The notes: generated by a model from the sequence alone, not told the origin. A DNA stretch of 64,000 bases from Pseudomonas nitroreducens NBRC 12694 (GCF_002091755.1 NZ_BDAI01000003.1:124001-188000); one strand, 5' to 3'. Positions 8,344 through 16,672 are shown, counted from the stretch's first letter. Numbers and translations are program-made.

Positions 8344-8370
8344 GCCAGTTGCCCTCCATGGGCAGCTGGC
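8344..8370 (+). terminator. Hairpin after the AidB-like gene
   Basis: GCCAGTTGCCC (8344-8354) pairs with GGGCAGCTGGC (8360-8370) through one G-U pair, with a 5-base loop, ten bases after the stop at 8334. There is no T-tract, so it could be a weak or Rho-assisted terminator. Confidence 0.4.
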
Positions 8371-8466
8371 CTGGTCCTGTCACTGATCGTCTCTGTTGAA
8401 TCTGTCATCCCTTTCCGCAACGGAAGCAGGCAAGATGGAGCTGATCGTTCAGACAGGATGCCCACC

Positions 8467-9942
8467 ATGAGTCTTACGACTGGCGACGAGTTCTTCGTCG
8501 CACAGACCGCCGAAGAGGCCGTCGATCAACTGGCCGTGCTTCATGAGCGCGCCACCGGCGCCCTGAACCAGGCGCTCAAGCGTTACCTGAAGGACCGCGA
8601 AGTCCCCGACGCGCAGCAGCGCGAACAATTCCGCTACCCGCTGCTGCGGGTGACCTACCTGTGCCAGGGCGAAGTGCCATCCACCACCCGCGCCTACGCC
8701 AAGGTCCAGGTGCCCGGGACCTACGCGGTGACCATCACCCAGCCCAAGGCCTTCCGCAAATACCTGCTCGAGCAACTGCGTCCGCTGATGGAAGACTTCA
8801 CCGTACGGGTGGAAGTCGGTGTCAGCCAGCAGAACATCCCTTACCCCTACGTGGTGGAAGGCGGCGATGAACTGGGTGGTTCGGGCGTGACCGCCGCCGA
8901 GTTGGCGCGGGTGTTCCCCAGCACCGACCTGTCGGCCACTTCCGATGGCGTGGCGGACGGCCTGTACGAATGGGAGAACGCCGACCCGATGCCGCTGGCG
9001 CTGTTCGACGCGGCGCGCACTGACTTTTCCCTGCGCCGCATGGTGCATTACACCGGCAGCGACTGGCGCCATGTGCAGCCGTGGATCCTGCTGACCAACT
9101 ACCACCGCTACGTCGACCAGTTCATCCACCTGGGCCTGGAGCGCCTGCGCGACGATCCGCGCTTCGTGCGCATGGTCCTGCCGGGCAATGTGGTCATCGA
9201 GCGCGGTACCGACGAAGGTGAGGCCAACGCCATCGTCGCCAGTGTCGAATGGCACCGCTTCCAGATGCCGGCCTATCACCTGATCGCCGAGGATGGCGAC
9301 GGCGTGACGCTGGTGAATATCGGCGTCGGCCCGTCCAACGCGAAGAACATCACCGATCACCTCGCCGTGCTGCGCCCGCACTGCTGGCTGATGGTCGGCC
9401 ACTGCGGCGGCCTGCGACAGTCGCAGACCATCGGCGACTATGTGCTGGCCCACGCCTACATGCGCCGCGACGGCATTCTCGACCGTGTGCTGCCGCCGCA
9501 TATCCCGATCCCGGCGCTGGCCGAGGTGCAACTGGCGTTGCAGGAAGCCGCCGCGGTGGTGACCGGAGAGCGCGGCGACCAGCTCAAGCGCCGCCTGCGT
9601 ACCGGCACCGTGCTCACCTACGACGATCGCAACTGGGAGCTGCACTGGGCCCAGGAACGCCCGCTGATCAACCTGGCGCGGGCGATTGCGGTGGACATGG
9701 AGAGCGGCACCATCGCCGCCCAGGGCTACCGCCTGCGGGTGCCCTACGGCACGCTGCTGTGCGTCTCGGACAAGCCGCTGCACAGCGAGATCAAGCTGCC
9801 CGGCGCCGCTACGGCGTTCTACCAGCGCGCGGTGAGCCAGCACCTGTCCATCGGCATCGCCGCCGTCGATCTGCTGCGCACCCAGCTCAACTCGCTGCAC
9901 TCGCGCAAGCTGCGCAGCTTCGACGAGCCGCCGTTCCGCTGA
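8467..9942 (+). CDS. amn: AMP nucleosidase
   Basis: Hydrolyses AMP to adenine and ribose 5-phosphate in purine salvage. The 491 residues match the length of bacterial Amn (about 484 in E. coli). The N-terminal AMN-specific domain includes STTRAYAKVQVPGTYAVTIT and the C-terminal half is a nucleoside-phosphorylase fold with NIGVGPSNAKNITDHLAVLR, LMVGHCGGLRQSQTIGDYVLA and AVDMESGTIAAQGYR, the glutamate-containing base-binding loop. I chose ATG 8467 because AGGA at 8455-8458 is well spaced for it; ATG 8458 would add three residues. The order AidB-like gene - amn resembles PA3972-PA3970 as I recall. Confidence 0.95.
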   Translation: MSLTTGDEFFVAQTAEEAVDQLAVLHERATGALNQALKRYLKDREVPDAQQREQFRYPLLRVTYLCQGEVPSTTRAYAKVQVPGTYAVTITQPKAFRKYLLEQLRPLMEDFTVRVEVGVSQQNIPYPYVVEGGDELGGSGVTAAELARVFPSTDLSATSDGVADGLYEWENADPMPLALFDAARTDFSLRRMVHYTGSDWRHVQPWILLTNYHRYVDQFIHLGLERLRDDPRFVRMVLPGNVVIERGTDEGEANAIVASVEWHRFQMPAYHLIAEDGDGVTLVNIGVGPSNAKNITDHLAVLRPHCWLMVGHCGGLRQSQTIGDYVLAHAYMRRDGILDRVLPPHIPIPALAEVQLALQEAAAVVTGERGDQLKRRLRTGTVLTYDDRNWELHWAQERPLINLARAIAVDMESGTIAAQGYRLRVPYGTLLCVSDKPLHSEIKLPGAATAFYQRAVSQHLSIGIAAVDLLRTQLNSLHSRKLRSFDEPPFR

Positions 9943-10024
9943 TCTGCGACAGGGCACGGGGCGACCAGCAGGGTGATGGTGGTCGCCCTGGCTGCATGAA
10001 GAAAGCCGATGGAGAGCGTTGCCG

Positions 10025-10801
10025 ATGACCGATCCTCGCAAGACCCCGGCGGGCCGCGCGCTCGCCCTGCTGGACCTGACCTCCCTGAATGATCGCGACG
10101 ACCTGCAAAGCACCGTCGAACTCTGTCGCCGTGCGCTGACGCCCTACGGCGATGTGGCCGCGGTGTGCGTCTGGCCGAGACTGGTGCATATCGCCCGGCG
10201 AACACTCAATACCCTGGGCGGGCGCTCGGTGAAGGTCGCCAGCGTGTGCAACTTTCCCGCGGGCAACGCCCCGCTGGCGGACGTGGTGGAGGAGGTGCGC
10301 AAGACCCTTGCCGAAGGCGCGGACGAGATCGACCTGGTCTACCCCTGGCGCAAGCTCAAGGCCGGCGAGCCAACCGGCGCAGTGGAGCTGATCCGTACCT
10401 GCAAGACGCTGTGCGGGCCTTACCACCGTCTCAAGGTGATCCTGGAAACCGGCGAGCTGGCCGCCCCCGAATTGATCCGCGCGGCCTGCCGGGAAGCCAT
10501 CGCCGGCGGCGCCGACTTCCTCAAGACCAGCACCGGCAAGGCGGCGGTGAATGCCACGCCCGAGGCGGTGCGGGTGATGCTCGAAACCATCGAGGAGGAG
10601 GGCGGCAAGGTGGGGCTCAAGGTATCCGGCGGGCTGCGCACGCTGGCCGATGCGCAGGGCTACCGGGCGCTGGTGGAGGAACGTTTCGGCGCTGGCTGGG
10701 TCACCCCGGAGCATCTGCGTTTCGGCGCGTCGTCATTGCTTGACGATCTGCTGCGCGAGTTGGGCGCCGAAGCCAAGCCCATCTCCACGCGCAGCTACTG
10801 A
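10025..10801 (+). CDS. deoC: Deoxyribose-phosphate aldolase
   Basis: Splits 2-deoxyribose 5-phosphate into glyceraldehyde 3-phosphate and acetaldehyde in nucleoside catabolism. The 258 residues form a class I aldolase TIM barrel of the longer E. coli-type. The Schiff-base lysine is in FLKTSTGKA, the proton-relay lysine in GLKVSGGLRT and the acidic residue in EGADEIDLVYP. Start ATG 10025 is preceded by GGAGAG at 10010-10015; a TTG at 10019 is less likely. It follows amn by 82 bases, so two sugar-phosphate-producing salvage enzymes stand together. No other deo genes are nearby. Confidence 0.93.
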   Translation: MTDPRKTPAGRALALLDLTSLNDRDDLQSTVELCRRALTPYGDVAAVCVWPRLVHIARRTLNTLGGRSVKVASVCNFPAGNAPLADVVEEVRKTLAEGADEIDLVYPWRKLKAGEPTGAVELIRTCKTLCGPYHRLKVILETGELAAPELIRAACREAIAGGADFLKTSTGKAAVNATPEAVRVMLETIEEEGGKVGLKVSGGLRTLADAQGYRALVEERFGAGWVTPEHLRFGASSLLDDLLRELGAEAKPISTRSY

Positions 10802-10811
10802 ACCGCTCGCG

Positions 10812-10839
10812 TTGACGCAGCCTGGGGCGGGCCTAGAAT
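10812..10839 (+). promoter_or_regulatory. Sigma-70-type promoter for the SEC-C protein gene
   Basis: TTGACG at 10812-10817 and TAGAAT at 10834-10839 are separated by 16 bases. Expected transcription start near 10846 gives a leader of about 70 bases before ATG 10918. Confidence 0.6.
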
Positions 10840-10849
10840 GCTCGCCTCC

Positions 10850-10899
10850 CGCGCCACGGGGAACCGTGGCGCGCTCCTCCGGTCGGACCTTCGCCGACC
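10850..10899 (+). other. Two tandem hairpins in the 5' leader
   Basis: CGCGCCACGG (10850-10859) and CCGTGGCGCG (10864-10873) form a perfect 10-bp stem with the tetraloop GGAA. It is followed by GGTCGG (10881-10886) pairing with CCGACC (10894-10899). There is no T-run after either. They would occupy most of the leader of the next gene and could affect translation or mRNA stability. Function is inferred only from structure. Confidence 0.45.
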
Positions 10900-10917
10900 T
10901 CCTCCGCTGGTGATTGC

Positions 10918-11481
10918 ATGCCCTTCCGCGCCCCCTCGCACCTGACCAACCCCTTGCGCCGCTTCTCCCGCCGCCTGGTGGAAAACGGCACGCCTGAAGT
11001 CGCCGCGCCGCTTCCCTTGCCTGACAGCATCGCCGGCGAACCCTGGTTCTCCGTGGGCAAGGCGGTGGAGGGCCTGGGCGGTGAGCGGGTGGATGGCTGG
11101 TGCCTGGAGGAGTGGCCGGGCCTGGCCCTGCGTGCCCGCTTCAGCGCCTGCTGGCGCGACGCTCAGGGCCGACTGTGGAACGTGCTGCCAGGCGGCGAGC
11201 CCATCGCCTTCCTGCCCGACCCGAAGCGCCGTTACGAGGGCGTGCCTCTTGCCGAGCAACTGCATGCGCTGGAGCGTGACGAGCTGCTGGAGGACTACCT
11301 CTGGCTCAGCCGCGAGTTGGGCAAACCGCAGATGGATGATGAGCGCCGGGAAGTCCGCGAGTCCATGCGCCAACGGCTGGAAAGCTGGCTGGAGCTGGGC
11401 GGCCGCGGCGACAAGCCGTGCCCGTGCAACAGCGGCAAGCGCTACCGCAATTGTTGCAGCAAGCGAGTGCGCGAGAACTAG
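10918..11481 (+). CDS. SEC-C motif protein of unknown function
   Basis: A protein of 187 residues. The last 23 residues form a SEC-C zinc-binding motif, PCPCNSGKRYRNCC, as found at the C-terminus of SecA and in many small bacterial proteins. The central part (about 60-130) is not a domain I recognise; it contains a tryptophan-rich segment WCLEEWPGLALRARFSACW and a charged helical region before the zinc motif. No signal peptide or membrane segment is seen. A canonical promoter and a two-hairpin leader precede it. A role near protein export or ribosomes is only suggested by the SEC-C motif. It corresponds in position to PA3969 or PA3971 as I recall. Confidence 0.75.
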   Translation: MPFRAPSHLTNPLRRFSRRLVENGTPEVAAPLPLPDSIAGEPWFSVGKAVEGLGGERVDGWCLEEWPGLALRARFSACWRDAQGRLWNVLPGGEPIAFLPDPKRRYEGVPLAEQLHALERDELLEDYLWLSRELGKPQMDDERREVRESMRQRLESWLELGGRGDKPCPCNSGKRYRNCCSKRVREN

Positions 11482-11501
11482 GCCGAGGCGGGCCGGCGCC
11501 T

Positions 11502-12512
11502 TCACCGGTCCAGAGGCGCGGCGTGCGGACTCCTGGTCAGGTGCCGCCGCCAGGCCAGGGGAGCTGTTCCGTACCAGTGGCGGAACGCGCGGCTGAACGC
11601 ACTCTGTTCGGAGAAACCAAGTCGTGCGGCAATCTCGCCAAGTGGGAGAGCAGCATCGCTGAGATAACGCTCAGCCAACTGGCGGCGGGTGTCGTCCAGG
11701 AGTTGCTGGAAGCTGCTGCCCTCGGCCTGCAGATGACGTTGCAGGGTGCGTGGCGATCGGTTCAATTGCCCGGCCAGGTCGGCGATGTTGCCGCGTCCCT
11801 CGGGCAGCAGGCGGGCCAGTGCCTGTTGGCAGCTGTGCAGGAGCGCGGAGTGTCCTCGTTGGCGGAGAAAGCCTTCGGCCTGTTCGTCGAGCAACTCCAG
11901 AAGCGCCGGATCGGCTTGTTGCAGTGGCAGTTGTAGATAGGCCAAAGGCAGGCTCAGGCGTGTCGCGGGTTGGCCGAAGCGCACCGGGCAGCCGAAAAAG
12001 TCCAGATAGGCGCCGATGTCCGCTGGCGACGGGTTGACGAAATGCACCTCGGACGGCAGCAGAGCTTGATCGCAGATGCGACGGGCTAGCTGAACCAGGG
12101 CAGCCACGCCGGTCTCGTCGACCAGTTGGCCCGGCCTGCCGCGCTCGGTGCCCCATTCCAGCAGCAGGAGGTTGCCTTCTGCGCGCACTCTGACCGGATT
12201 CACGTCATAGACCAGCCCCTGGTAACGCTCCAGGCGCTGCAGGGCATCGGCGAGTGTCGCGCACGTGCGCCCGGCATAGCCCACCACACCGAAGTGCTGC
12301 GGTCCGATCCCTTCGGCGATGCGCAGGCCGATGGCGGGCTCGCCCAGCCGGGAATCCGCGCGCTGCAGCAATACCTGCCATTGGGCCAGGGGAATCAAGC
12401 CGCTTGCGGGGGCCGGCAAGGGGCCGAGCAAAGCCTGTGCGTCGACCCCGCGGGTGGCGAGGAACTCGTAGAGCAGCCGGGCGTAGCTGCTGGCGATGTG
12501 CTGTTGGGCCAT
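11502..12512 (-). CDS. AraC-family transcriptional regulator
   Basis: A regulator of 336 residues. The N-terminal about 200 residues match the arabinose-binding-like sensor domain found in OruR/ArgR-type Pseudomonas regulators. The C-terminal AraC DNA-binding domain has two helix-turn-helix motifs, the first around IADLAGQLNRSPRTLQRHL and the second ending in GEIAARLGFSEQSAFSRAF before HWYGTAPLAWRRH. It is transcribed divergently from the sterol-desaturase-like gene with a 112-base gap, so that enzyme is the likely target. Effector unknown. Confidence 0.9.
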   Translation of the reverse strand: MAQQHIASSYARLLYEFLATRGVDAQALLGPLPAPASGLIPLAQWQVLLQRADSRLGEPAIGLRIAEGIGPQHFGVVGYAGRTCATLADALQRLERYQGLVYDVNPVRVRAEGNLLLLEWGTERGRPGQLVDETGVAALVQLARRICDQALLPSEVHFVNPSPADIGAYLDFFGCPVRFGQPATRLSLPLAYLQLPLQQADPALLELLDEQAEGFLRQRGHSALLHSCQQALARLLPEGRGNIADLAGQLNRSPRTLQRHLQAEGSSFQQLLDDTRRQLAERYLSDAALPLGEIAARLGFSEQSAFSRAFRHWYGTAPLAWRRHLTRSPHAAPLDR

Positions 12513-12624
12513 GGGCAGGTCTGCCGATTGACGCGATAGGTCAAGAAGTTAGCGGGGCTGGTCAATCCGGTCAGCCCAACTTTCGACAAGCTCTACGCAG
12601 GACATACCTTGCAGGAGCCTCGCC

Positions 12625-13605
12625 ATGCCTGATCTGCCCACTGGTTTGACGTCCTGGGTCGCCGCTATCGATCCACTGCGCGACTTGCTGCTGATCCTGA
12701 CGCCGCTGTTCATCGCCACATTACTCGTCGAGTGGCTGGCGCTACGTCGGCGCGGGGTCTTTCGGCTCGGTGACTCGCTGGCCAGCCTGGGGCTGGGAGG
12801 CCTCTACCTGGTGGTGGATGCCGTGCTGGTGGCGATCCTGGTGTTGCCGGTCTATCGGCTGCTTTTCGAACATCGCCTGCTGCAGTTCGAGATGACTCCG
12901 CTGGCTTTTGTCCTGCTGTTCTTCCTGCTGGAGTTCTGCTTTTTCCTCTTTCACTGGGCCAGCCACCGTATTCGCTGGTTCTGGGCCGCCCACGTGGTGC
13001 ATCACTCCTCGCGGCACATGAATTTCACGACGGCCATGCGCCAGAGCCTGTTCTATGGCTTCGCCGGAAACTGGCTGTTCTATCTGCCATTGGTCTGGCT
13101 GGGATTCGCCCCGGAGTGGGTTCTGTTCATGCTTTCGGTGAGCCTGGCCTATCAGTACTTCCTGCACACCCAGGGGGTCGGCAAGTTGCCCGGAGCCATC
13201 GAGTGGCTGTTCAACACCCCTTCCCACCACCGTGCCCACCATGGGCGCAATCCCCAGTACATCGACCGCAACTACGGTGGCGTGCTCATCATCTACGACC
13301 GACTGTTCGGCACCTTCGTCGAGGAACGTGAAACGCCGGAGTACGGCATCGTGCGCCAGGTGGAGAGCTACAACCCGTTGTGGCTGAACCTGCACGAGTG
13401 GGTCGACATGTTCCGTGACCTGGCCCGGCCGGGCCCGTTGCGGCTGCGCCTCAAGCACCTGTGGGCGCCGCCGGAGTGGCAGCGCCCGCCGGGCACGCCG
13501 AGCTCTAACGAAGCGGAGGTATCCGCCATTGCTCCCCCGGCTTCGGAGCCCGGAAAAGCTCCGCTGGCACACCGCGCTGCTGGAGCGCCACGGCCAGATC
13601 GCTGA
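12625..13605 (+). CDS. Sterol desaturase / fatty acid hydroxylase family membrane enzyme
   Basis: An integral membrane di-iron enzyme of 326 residues. Several membrane segments fill residues 20-180. The histidine clusters expected for the metal site are present: HWASHRIRW with HVVHHSSRH near 112-131 and SHHRAHHGRN near 200. Such enzymes hydroxylate or desaturate lipids with O2. AGGAG at 12613-12617 supports ATG 12625. The last about 35 residues overlap the convergent metallo-hydrolase gene by 101 bases and are low-complexity (Ala/Pro/Ser/Arg), so the functional domain may end near 13500. Probably controlled by the divergent AraC regulator. Confidence 0.88.
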   Translation: MPDLPTGLTSWVAAIDPLRDLLLILTPLFIATLLVEWLALRRRGVFRLGDSLASLGLGGLYLVVDAVLVAILVLPVYRLLFEHRLLQFEMTPLAFVLLFFLLEFCFFLFHWASHRIRWFWAAHVVHHSSRHMNFTTAMRQSLFYGFAGNWLFYLPLVWLGFAPEWVLFMLSVSLAYQYFLHTQGVGKLPGAIEWLFNTPSHHRAHHGRNPQYIDRNYGGVLIIYDRLFGTFVEERETPEYGIVRQVESYNPLWLNLHEWVDMFRDLARPGPLRLRLKHLWAPPEWQRPPGTPSSNEAEVSAIAPPASEPGKAPLAHRAAGAPRPDR

Positions 13606-14539
13606 GCGGCGTGAACTGTCCTTCGTCGCTCAGGCGGAAGGTGCCGAAGTGGATCGCCATGCTGCATTGCGAGTCGAGATGCTGGTGCGCCTGTACGGCG
13701 TCGTCCGGGTTCATGTGGTGGTGACGCATGAACCAGCGCGGCTCATAGGCGCCGATGGGCAGGGCGGCAAAGCGCATCGGACCGAAGCGCTCATGCATCA
13801 GCCGAAATTCCTCGCCCAACCCGGTATCGCCGGGGAACAACAGCGGGCCGTCCGGCGACTCCAGCACGAAACCCATCCACAGCGTGCGGTTGGTGTCGCG
13901 CCGCGAGCGCGCCGACCAGTGTTGCGCCGGCACGCCGGTGAGCAGCATGCCCTCGGGCATCGGCAGGCTCTGCCACCAGTCCAGTTCGACGATGTCAGTG
14001 AAGCCGCAGGCGCGGATCAACTCGCCGTTGCCCAGGCCGGTCACCACTTTCGCTGACGGGAAGCGCCGGGCCAGCTCGCGCAGGCTGTGGATATCCAGGT
14101 GGTCGTAGTGGTTGTGGCTGACCAGGATCAGGTTGATCGGCGGCAATTCGTCCAGCGCCAGGCCCGGCGGGTGCACGCGCTTGGGGCCGACGAAGCTGAA
14201 CGGGCTGGTGCGCTCGCACCAGAGCGGGTCGGTGAGGATGTTCAGGCCGCGGTGCTGGATCAGCAGAGTCGCGTGGTTGATGTAGGTCACGCGCAGTTCG
14301 TCGCCTTCGAGGCGGGCCGGCGTTTGCGGGCGGGCGTTGGGGCCGGGCTGGGCAATCCACTCCTGCTGGCGGCCGCGTTCGCGCTGCCACTTGAGGAAGG
14401 CGCGCAGGCCGTTGTGCGGTTGGCGGTCAAGATTATGAAAGCGGGTGCCGTCGAAATGCGCCGTCTGCGGGCCGCGATAGCGGGCGCCGAGGCGCCCGCT
14501 GAGGTTCTGCAAGGTGATCAGCCAGGTGGGGTGGCTCAT
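13505..14539 (-). CDS. Metallo-beta-lactamase-fold hydrolase (NAPE-PLD / UlaG-like)
   Basis: A protein of about 344 residues of the COG2220 class. The zinc motif SHNHYDHLDIHSL fits the HxHxDH signature. Further ligands are expected at FPGDTGLGEEF and IHFGTFRLSDE. NHATLLIQHRGLNILTDPLW is the typical start of the fold. Relatives include N-acyl-phosphatidylethanolamine phospholipase D-like enzymes. I chose ATG 14539 (MSHPTWLI); a start two codons upstream at 14545 is equally possible because no strong ribosome-binding site is visible. Its 3' end overlaps the convergent desaturase-like gene. Being next to a lipid-modifying enzyme may be chance. Confidence 0.87.
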   Translation of the reverse strand: MSHPTWLITLQNLSGRLGARYRGPQTAHFDGTRFHNLDRQPHNGLRAFLKWQRERGRQQEWIAQPGPNARPQTPARLEGDELRVTYINHATLLIQHRGLNILTDPLWCERTSPFSFVGPKRVHPPGLALDELPPINLILVSHNHYDHLDIHSLRELARRFPSAKVVTGLGNGELIRACGFTDIVELDWWQSLPMPEGMLLTGVPAQHWSARSRRDTNRTLWMGFVLESPDGPLLFPGDTGLGEEFRLMHERFGPMRFAALPIGAYEPRWFMRHHHMNPDDAVQAHQHLDSQCSMAIHFGTFRLSDEGQFTPLSDLAVALQQRGVPAELFRAPKPGEQWRIPPLR

Positions 14540-14636
14540 GGGCATGCTCGTGCGTGCTCTTGCGAGGAGGACTCGGCACAACCTAGCATGCCGGGCATTC
14601 GCCGTACCCCCAACCTCGGTTACCAGTCTTTTCGCC

Positions 14637-15263
14637 ATGCCCCGTCCTCCGCGTCCCGCCAATCGCCGTCCTGCCGTCCGTCCCACGTCTCGCCGGGTGG
14701 CCAAGGCGCCGCCGGCACAACCCAGGCTGATCCTGCTGAACAAGCCGTTCGACGTGCTGACGCAGTTCAACGACAGCGATGGCCGCGCAACGCTGAAGGA
14801 TTTTGTCGATATGCCGGGCGTCTATCCGGCCGGGCGGCTGGACCGCGACAGCGAAGGCCTGTTGCTGCTGACCAACGACGGCCGCCTGCAGGCGCGGATT
14901 GCCGATCCCAGGCACAAGCTGCCGAAGACGTATTGGGTGCAGGTGGAAGGCGAGCCGAGCGACGAACAGCTCGCCCTGCTGCGCAAGGGCGTGCAGCTCA
15001 ACGACGGCCCGACTTTGCCGGCCGAGGCCCGGCGGCTGGAAGAACCGCAGTTGTGGGAGCGCGACCCGCCGGTGCGCTTCCGCAAGTCGGTGCCTACGGC
15101 CTGGCTGGAGCTGGTGATCCGCGAGGGGCGCAATCGCCAGGTCCGGCGGATGACGGCGGCAGTCGGCCTGCCCACGCTGCGCCTGGTGCGCGTGCGCATC
15201 GGGCCGTGGCAGCTGGATGGGCTGCAGCCGGGGGAATGGCGGGAAGTCAGCCCCGAACTCTGA
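14637..15263 (+). CDS. rluE: 23S rRNA pseudouridine synthase RluE
   Basis: Isomerises a uridine in 23S rRNA (U2457 in E. coli). At 208 residues it is the short RsuA/RluE class without an S4 domain. The catalytic aspartate lies in AGRLDRDSEGLLLLTNDG, and IREGRNRQVRRMTAAVG is the family's C-terminal motif. The first about 30 residues are basic and proline-rich. I chose ATG 14637 (MPRPPRPAN); the frame remains open to 14514 but would then overlap the divergent hydrolase gene. Confidence 0.9.
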   Translation: MPRPPRPANRRPAVRPTSRRVAKAPPAQPRLILLNKPFDVLTQFNDSDGRATLKDFVDMPGVYPAGRLDRDSEGLLLLTNDGRLQARIADPRHKLPKTYWVQVEGEPSDEQLALLRKGVQLNDGPTLPAEARRLEEPQLWERDPPVRFRKSVPTAWLELVIREGRNRQVRRMTAAVGLPTLRLVRVRIGPWQLDGLQPGEWREVSPEL

Positions 15264-15284
15264 GGGGCCGGGGCGAGGCGGGGG

Positions 15285-15488
15285 TCAGAATCCGCCTTCG
15301 AGTCCGGCGACGACCACCGACTTGATCAAGAAGCCGAGCACGCCCAGGCCCAGTGCGAAGAACAACACCATGGTGCCCATGCGGCCGGCCTTGGACTTCT
15401 TGGCAAGGTCCCAGACGATGAAGGCCATGAACAGGATCAGGCCGGTTACCAGGCCATACATCATCCAGTCTTCGAAACTTTCGTTCAT
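15285..15488 (-). CDS. DUF2788 small inner-membrane protein
   Basis: A membrane protein of 67 residues with two predicted transmembrane helices (about 11-29 and 39-60) separated by the basic loop KKSKAGR. This matches the small DUF2788 family common in Pseudomonas; no activity is known to me. A promoter with a perfect TATAAT box lies upstream at 15560-15588. It is convergent with rluE, the two stops being 22 bases apart. Confidence 0.8.
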   Translation of the reverse strand: MNESFEDWMMYGLVTGLILFMAFIVWDLAKKSKAGRMGTMVLFFALGLGVLGFLIKSVVVAGLEGGF

Positions 15489-15559
15489 TGCTGCTCCTGC
15501 CCGGTACGGATGTGTCTCGTGGGGCGCCGGGACTGAGGGTGGTGGTGGAGAAGGCGCGC

Positions 15560-15588
15560 ATTATACGCATGCGGCGCTTTGTCGTTCA
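15560..15588 (-). promoter_or_regulatory. Promoter for the DUF2788 gene
   Basis: On the minus strand TATAAT (15565-15560) stands 17 bases after TGAACG (15588-15583), a weak -35. The leader would be about 65 bases. Confidence 0.55.
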
Positions 15589-15640
15589 GAGCCGTTCATA
15601 AATTGAGCAGTTCCTCCTGAGCGACGCACGCAATGCCGCG

Positions 15641-15676
15641 AAAATTCCCGCCGCAGCCCGGCTGGCGGGGAAATTT
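15641..15676 (-). terminator. Intrinsic terminator after the Lrp gene
   Basis: On the minus strand AAATTTCCCCGCC pairs with GGCGGGAATTTT across an 11-base loop, the distal arm ending in TTTT. It lies 76 bases after the stop of the regulator at 15752. One bulge interrupts the stem. Confidence 0.55.
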
Positions 15677-15751
15677 CCGGTATCGATTTCGTTCGGCGGG
15701 AGGCAGGGTGCGGTGCTGTGTCGCAGGTCTGGCCGCTCCTGCAAAAACTGA

Positions 15752-16231
15752 TCAGACGCGCAGGTGGTCCAGCGGCAACTCGGTGCTGGCCAGAACGTTG
15801 CGCAGCACGAAGCTCGACCGCACGCTGGTAACGCCTTCGATGCGCGTGACGGTGCCGAGCAGGAAGTGCTGGTAGTGCTCCATGTCCGGCACCATCACCT
15901 TGAGCTGGTAGTCCGCGTCCATCCCGGTCACCAAGCTGCACTCCAGCACCTCGGGGCACTTGCCGATGATCTGCTGGAAATGCTCGAAGCGTTCCGGGGT
16001 GTGCCGGTCCATGCCGATCAGCACGAAGGCGGTGAGGCTCAGGCCGAGCTTCTTGCTGTCCAGCAGGGCGACCTGGCGGACGATGTAGCCATCGTCTTCG
16101 AGCTGCTTGACCCGTCGCGAGCAGGGGGAGGGTGACAGGCCGATGCGTTCGGCCAGCTCCTGATTGGAGATGCGCGCGTCGCGTTGCAGTTCGGCAAGAA
16201 TTCGCAGGTCGTAGCGGTCCAGCTTGTCCAT
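15752..16231 (-). CDS. Lrp/AsnC family transcriptional regulator
   Basis: A regulator of 159 residues with an N-terminal winged helix-turn-helix (residues 5-55, including NQELAERIGLSPSPCSRRVKQ... as recognition region) and a C-terminal RAM/ligand domain with the glycine-containing VTGMDADYQLKVMV. The family senses amino acids. I chose ATG 16231 (MDKLDRYDLR), the normal family start; the frame continues upstream through AT-rich promoter sequence. Corresponds to PA3965 as I recall. No amino-acid enzyme adjoins it, so its regulon is elsewhere. The AT-rich region 16232-16330 is a likely autoregulatory site. Confidence 0.9.
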   Translation of the reverse strand: MDKLDRYDLRILAELQRDARISNQELAERIGLSPSPCSRRVKQLEDDGYIVRQVALLDSKKLGLSLTAFVLIGMDRHTPERFEHFQQIIGKCPEVLECSLVTGMDADYQLKVMVPDMEHYQHFLLGTVTRIEGVTSVRSSFVLRNVLASTELPLDHLRV

Positions 16232-16349
16232 GAAAGCCTCGAATTTTAATTGAATTGCGCTTTTGGCGTAATTTTTGGCTGTTTGTTGCTCAGGTTGTGC
16301 CTTTATAAGCAATCTTAGCAATCATTTATCCGCTCTGTCGCCGTACTAT

Positions 16350-16548
16350 TTCTTCCAGATTCACAGCCCGGACATCACGTCCCCCTGCGATCCGCCCAAT
16401 CAGGCGCTTCGCGGCCCGCCGACCCCACAGGATCGCGCCGGCCACCGGGCTGCGCACTGCCCAGAAGGCGGAGCGAGGTGAGCCGGCGCCAACAGCGACG
16501 AGCAGGACGAGATTCCACAAAGGGAGGCTGACGAGCCTCCCTTTTTTC
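16350..16548 (+). ncRNA. Candidate small RNA
   Basis: The 441-base gap between the divergent Lrp gene and the next gene has an AT-rich left part (16232-16350), including TATAAG at 16304-16309 and TACTAT at 16344-16349. A GC-rich segment of about 170 bases follows, without a convincing ORF, then a strong plus-strand terminator at 16519-16547. No plus-strand gene precedes that terminator, so it must end a transcript starting in this gap. The exact 5' end is a guess and I could not match it to a named Pseudomonas sRNA. Confidence 0.35.
16519..16547 (+). terminator. Strong intrinsic terminator
   Basis: AAGGGAGGCT (from 16520) pairs with AGCCTCCCTT (16534-16543) across the loop GACG and runs into six T residues (16542-16547). 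This is the clearest plus-strand Rho-independent terminator in the window. Confidence 0.85.
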
Positions 16549-16672
16549 TTGCCCGCGATCTGCCCCCCATCTTTACCCTGACTTTACCCAACACCTTGCA
16601 ATGCGGGCGTTGCGCAGTGGTCTATGGCATTGTCACATCACTGTTTTCGGCCGTCGCCGAAGTGAGGAATTC

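Noticed and set aside
16326..16520. Short minus-strand ORF of 64 codons in the sRNA gap
   Set aside because: No ribosome-binding site, no recognisable motif, and it lies opposite the candidate sRNA body.
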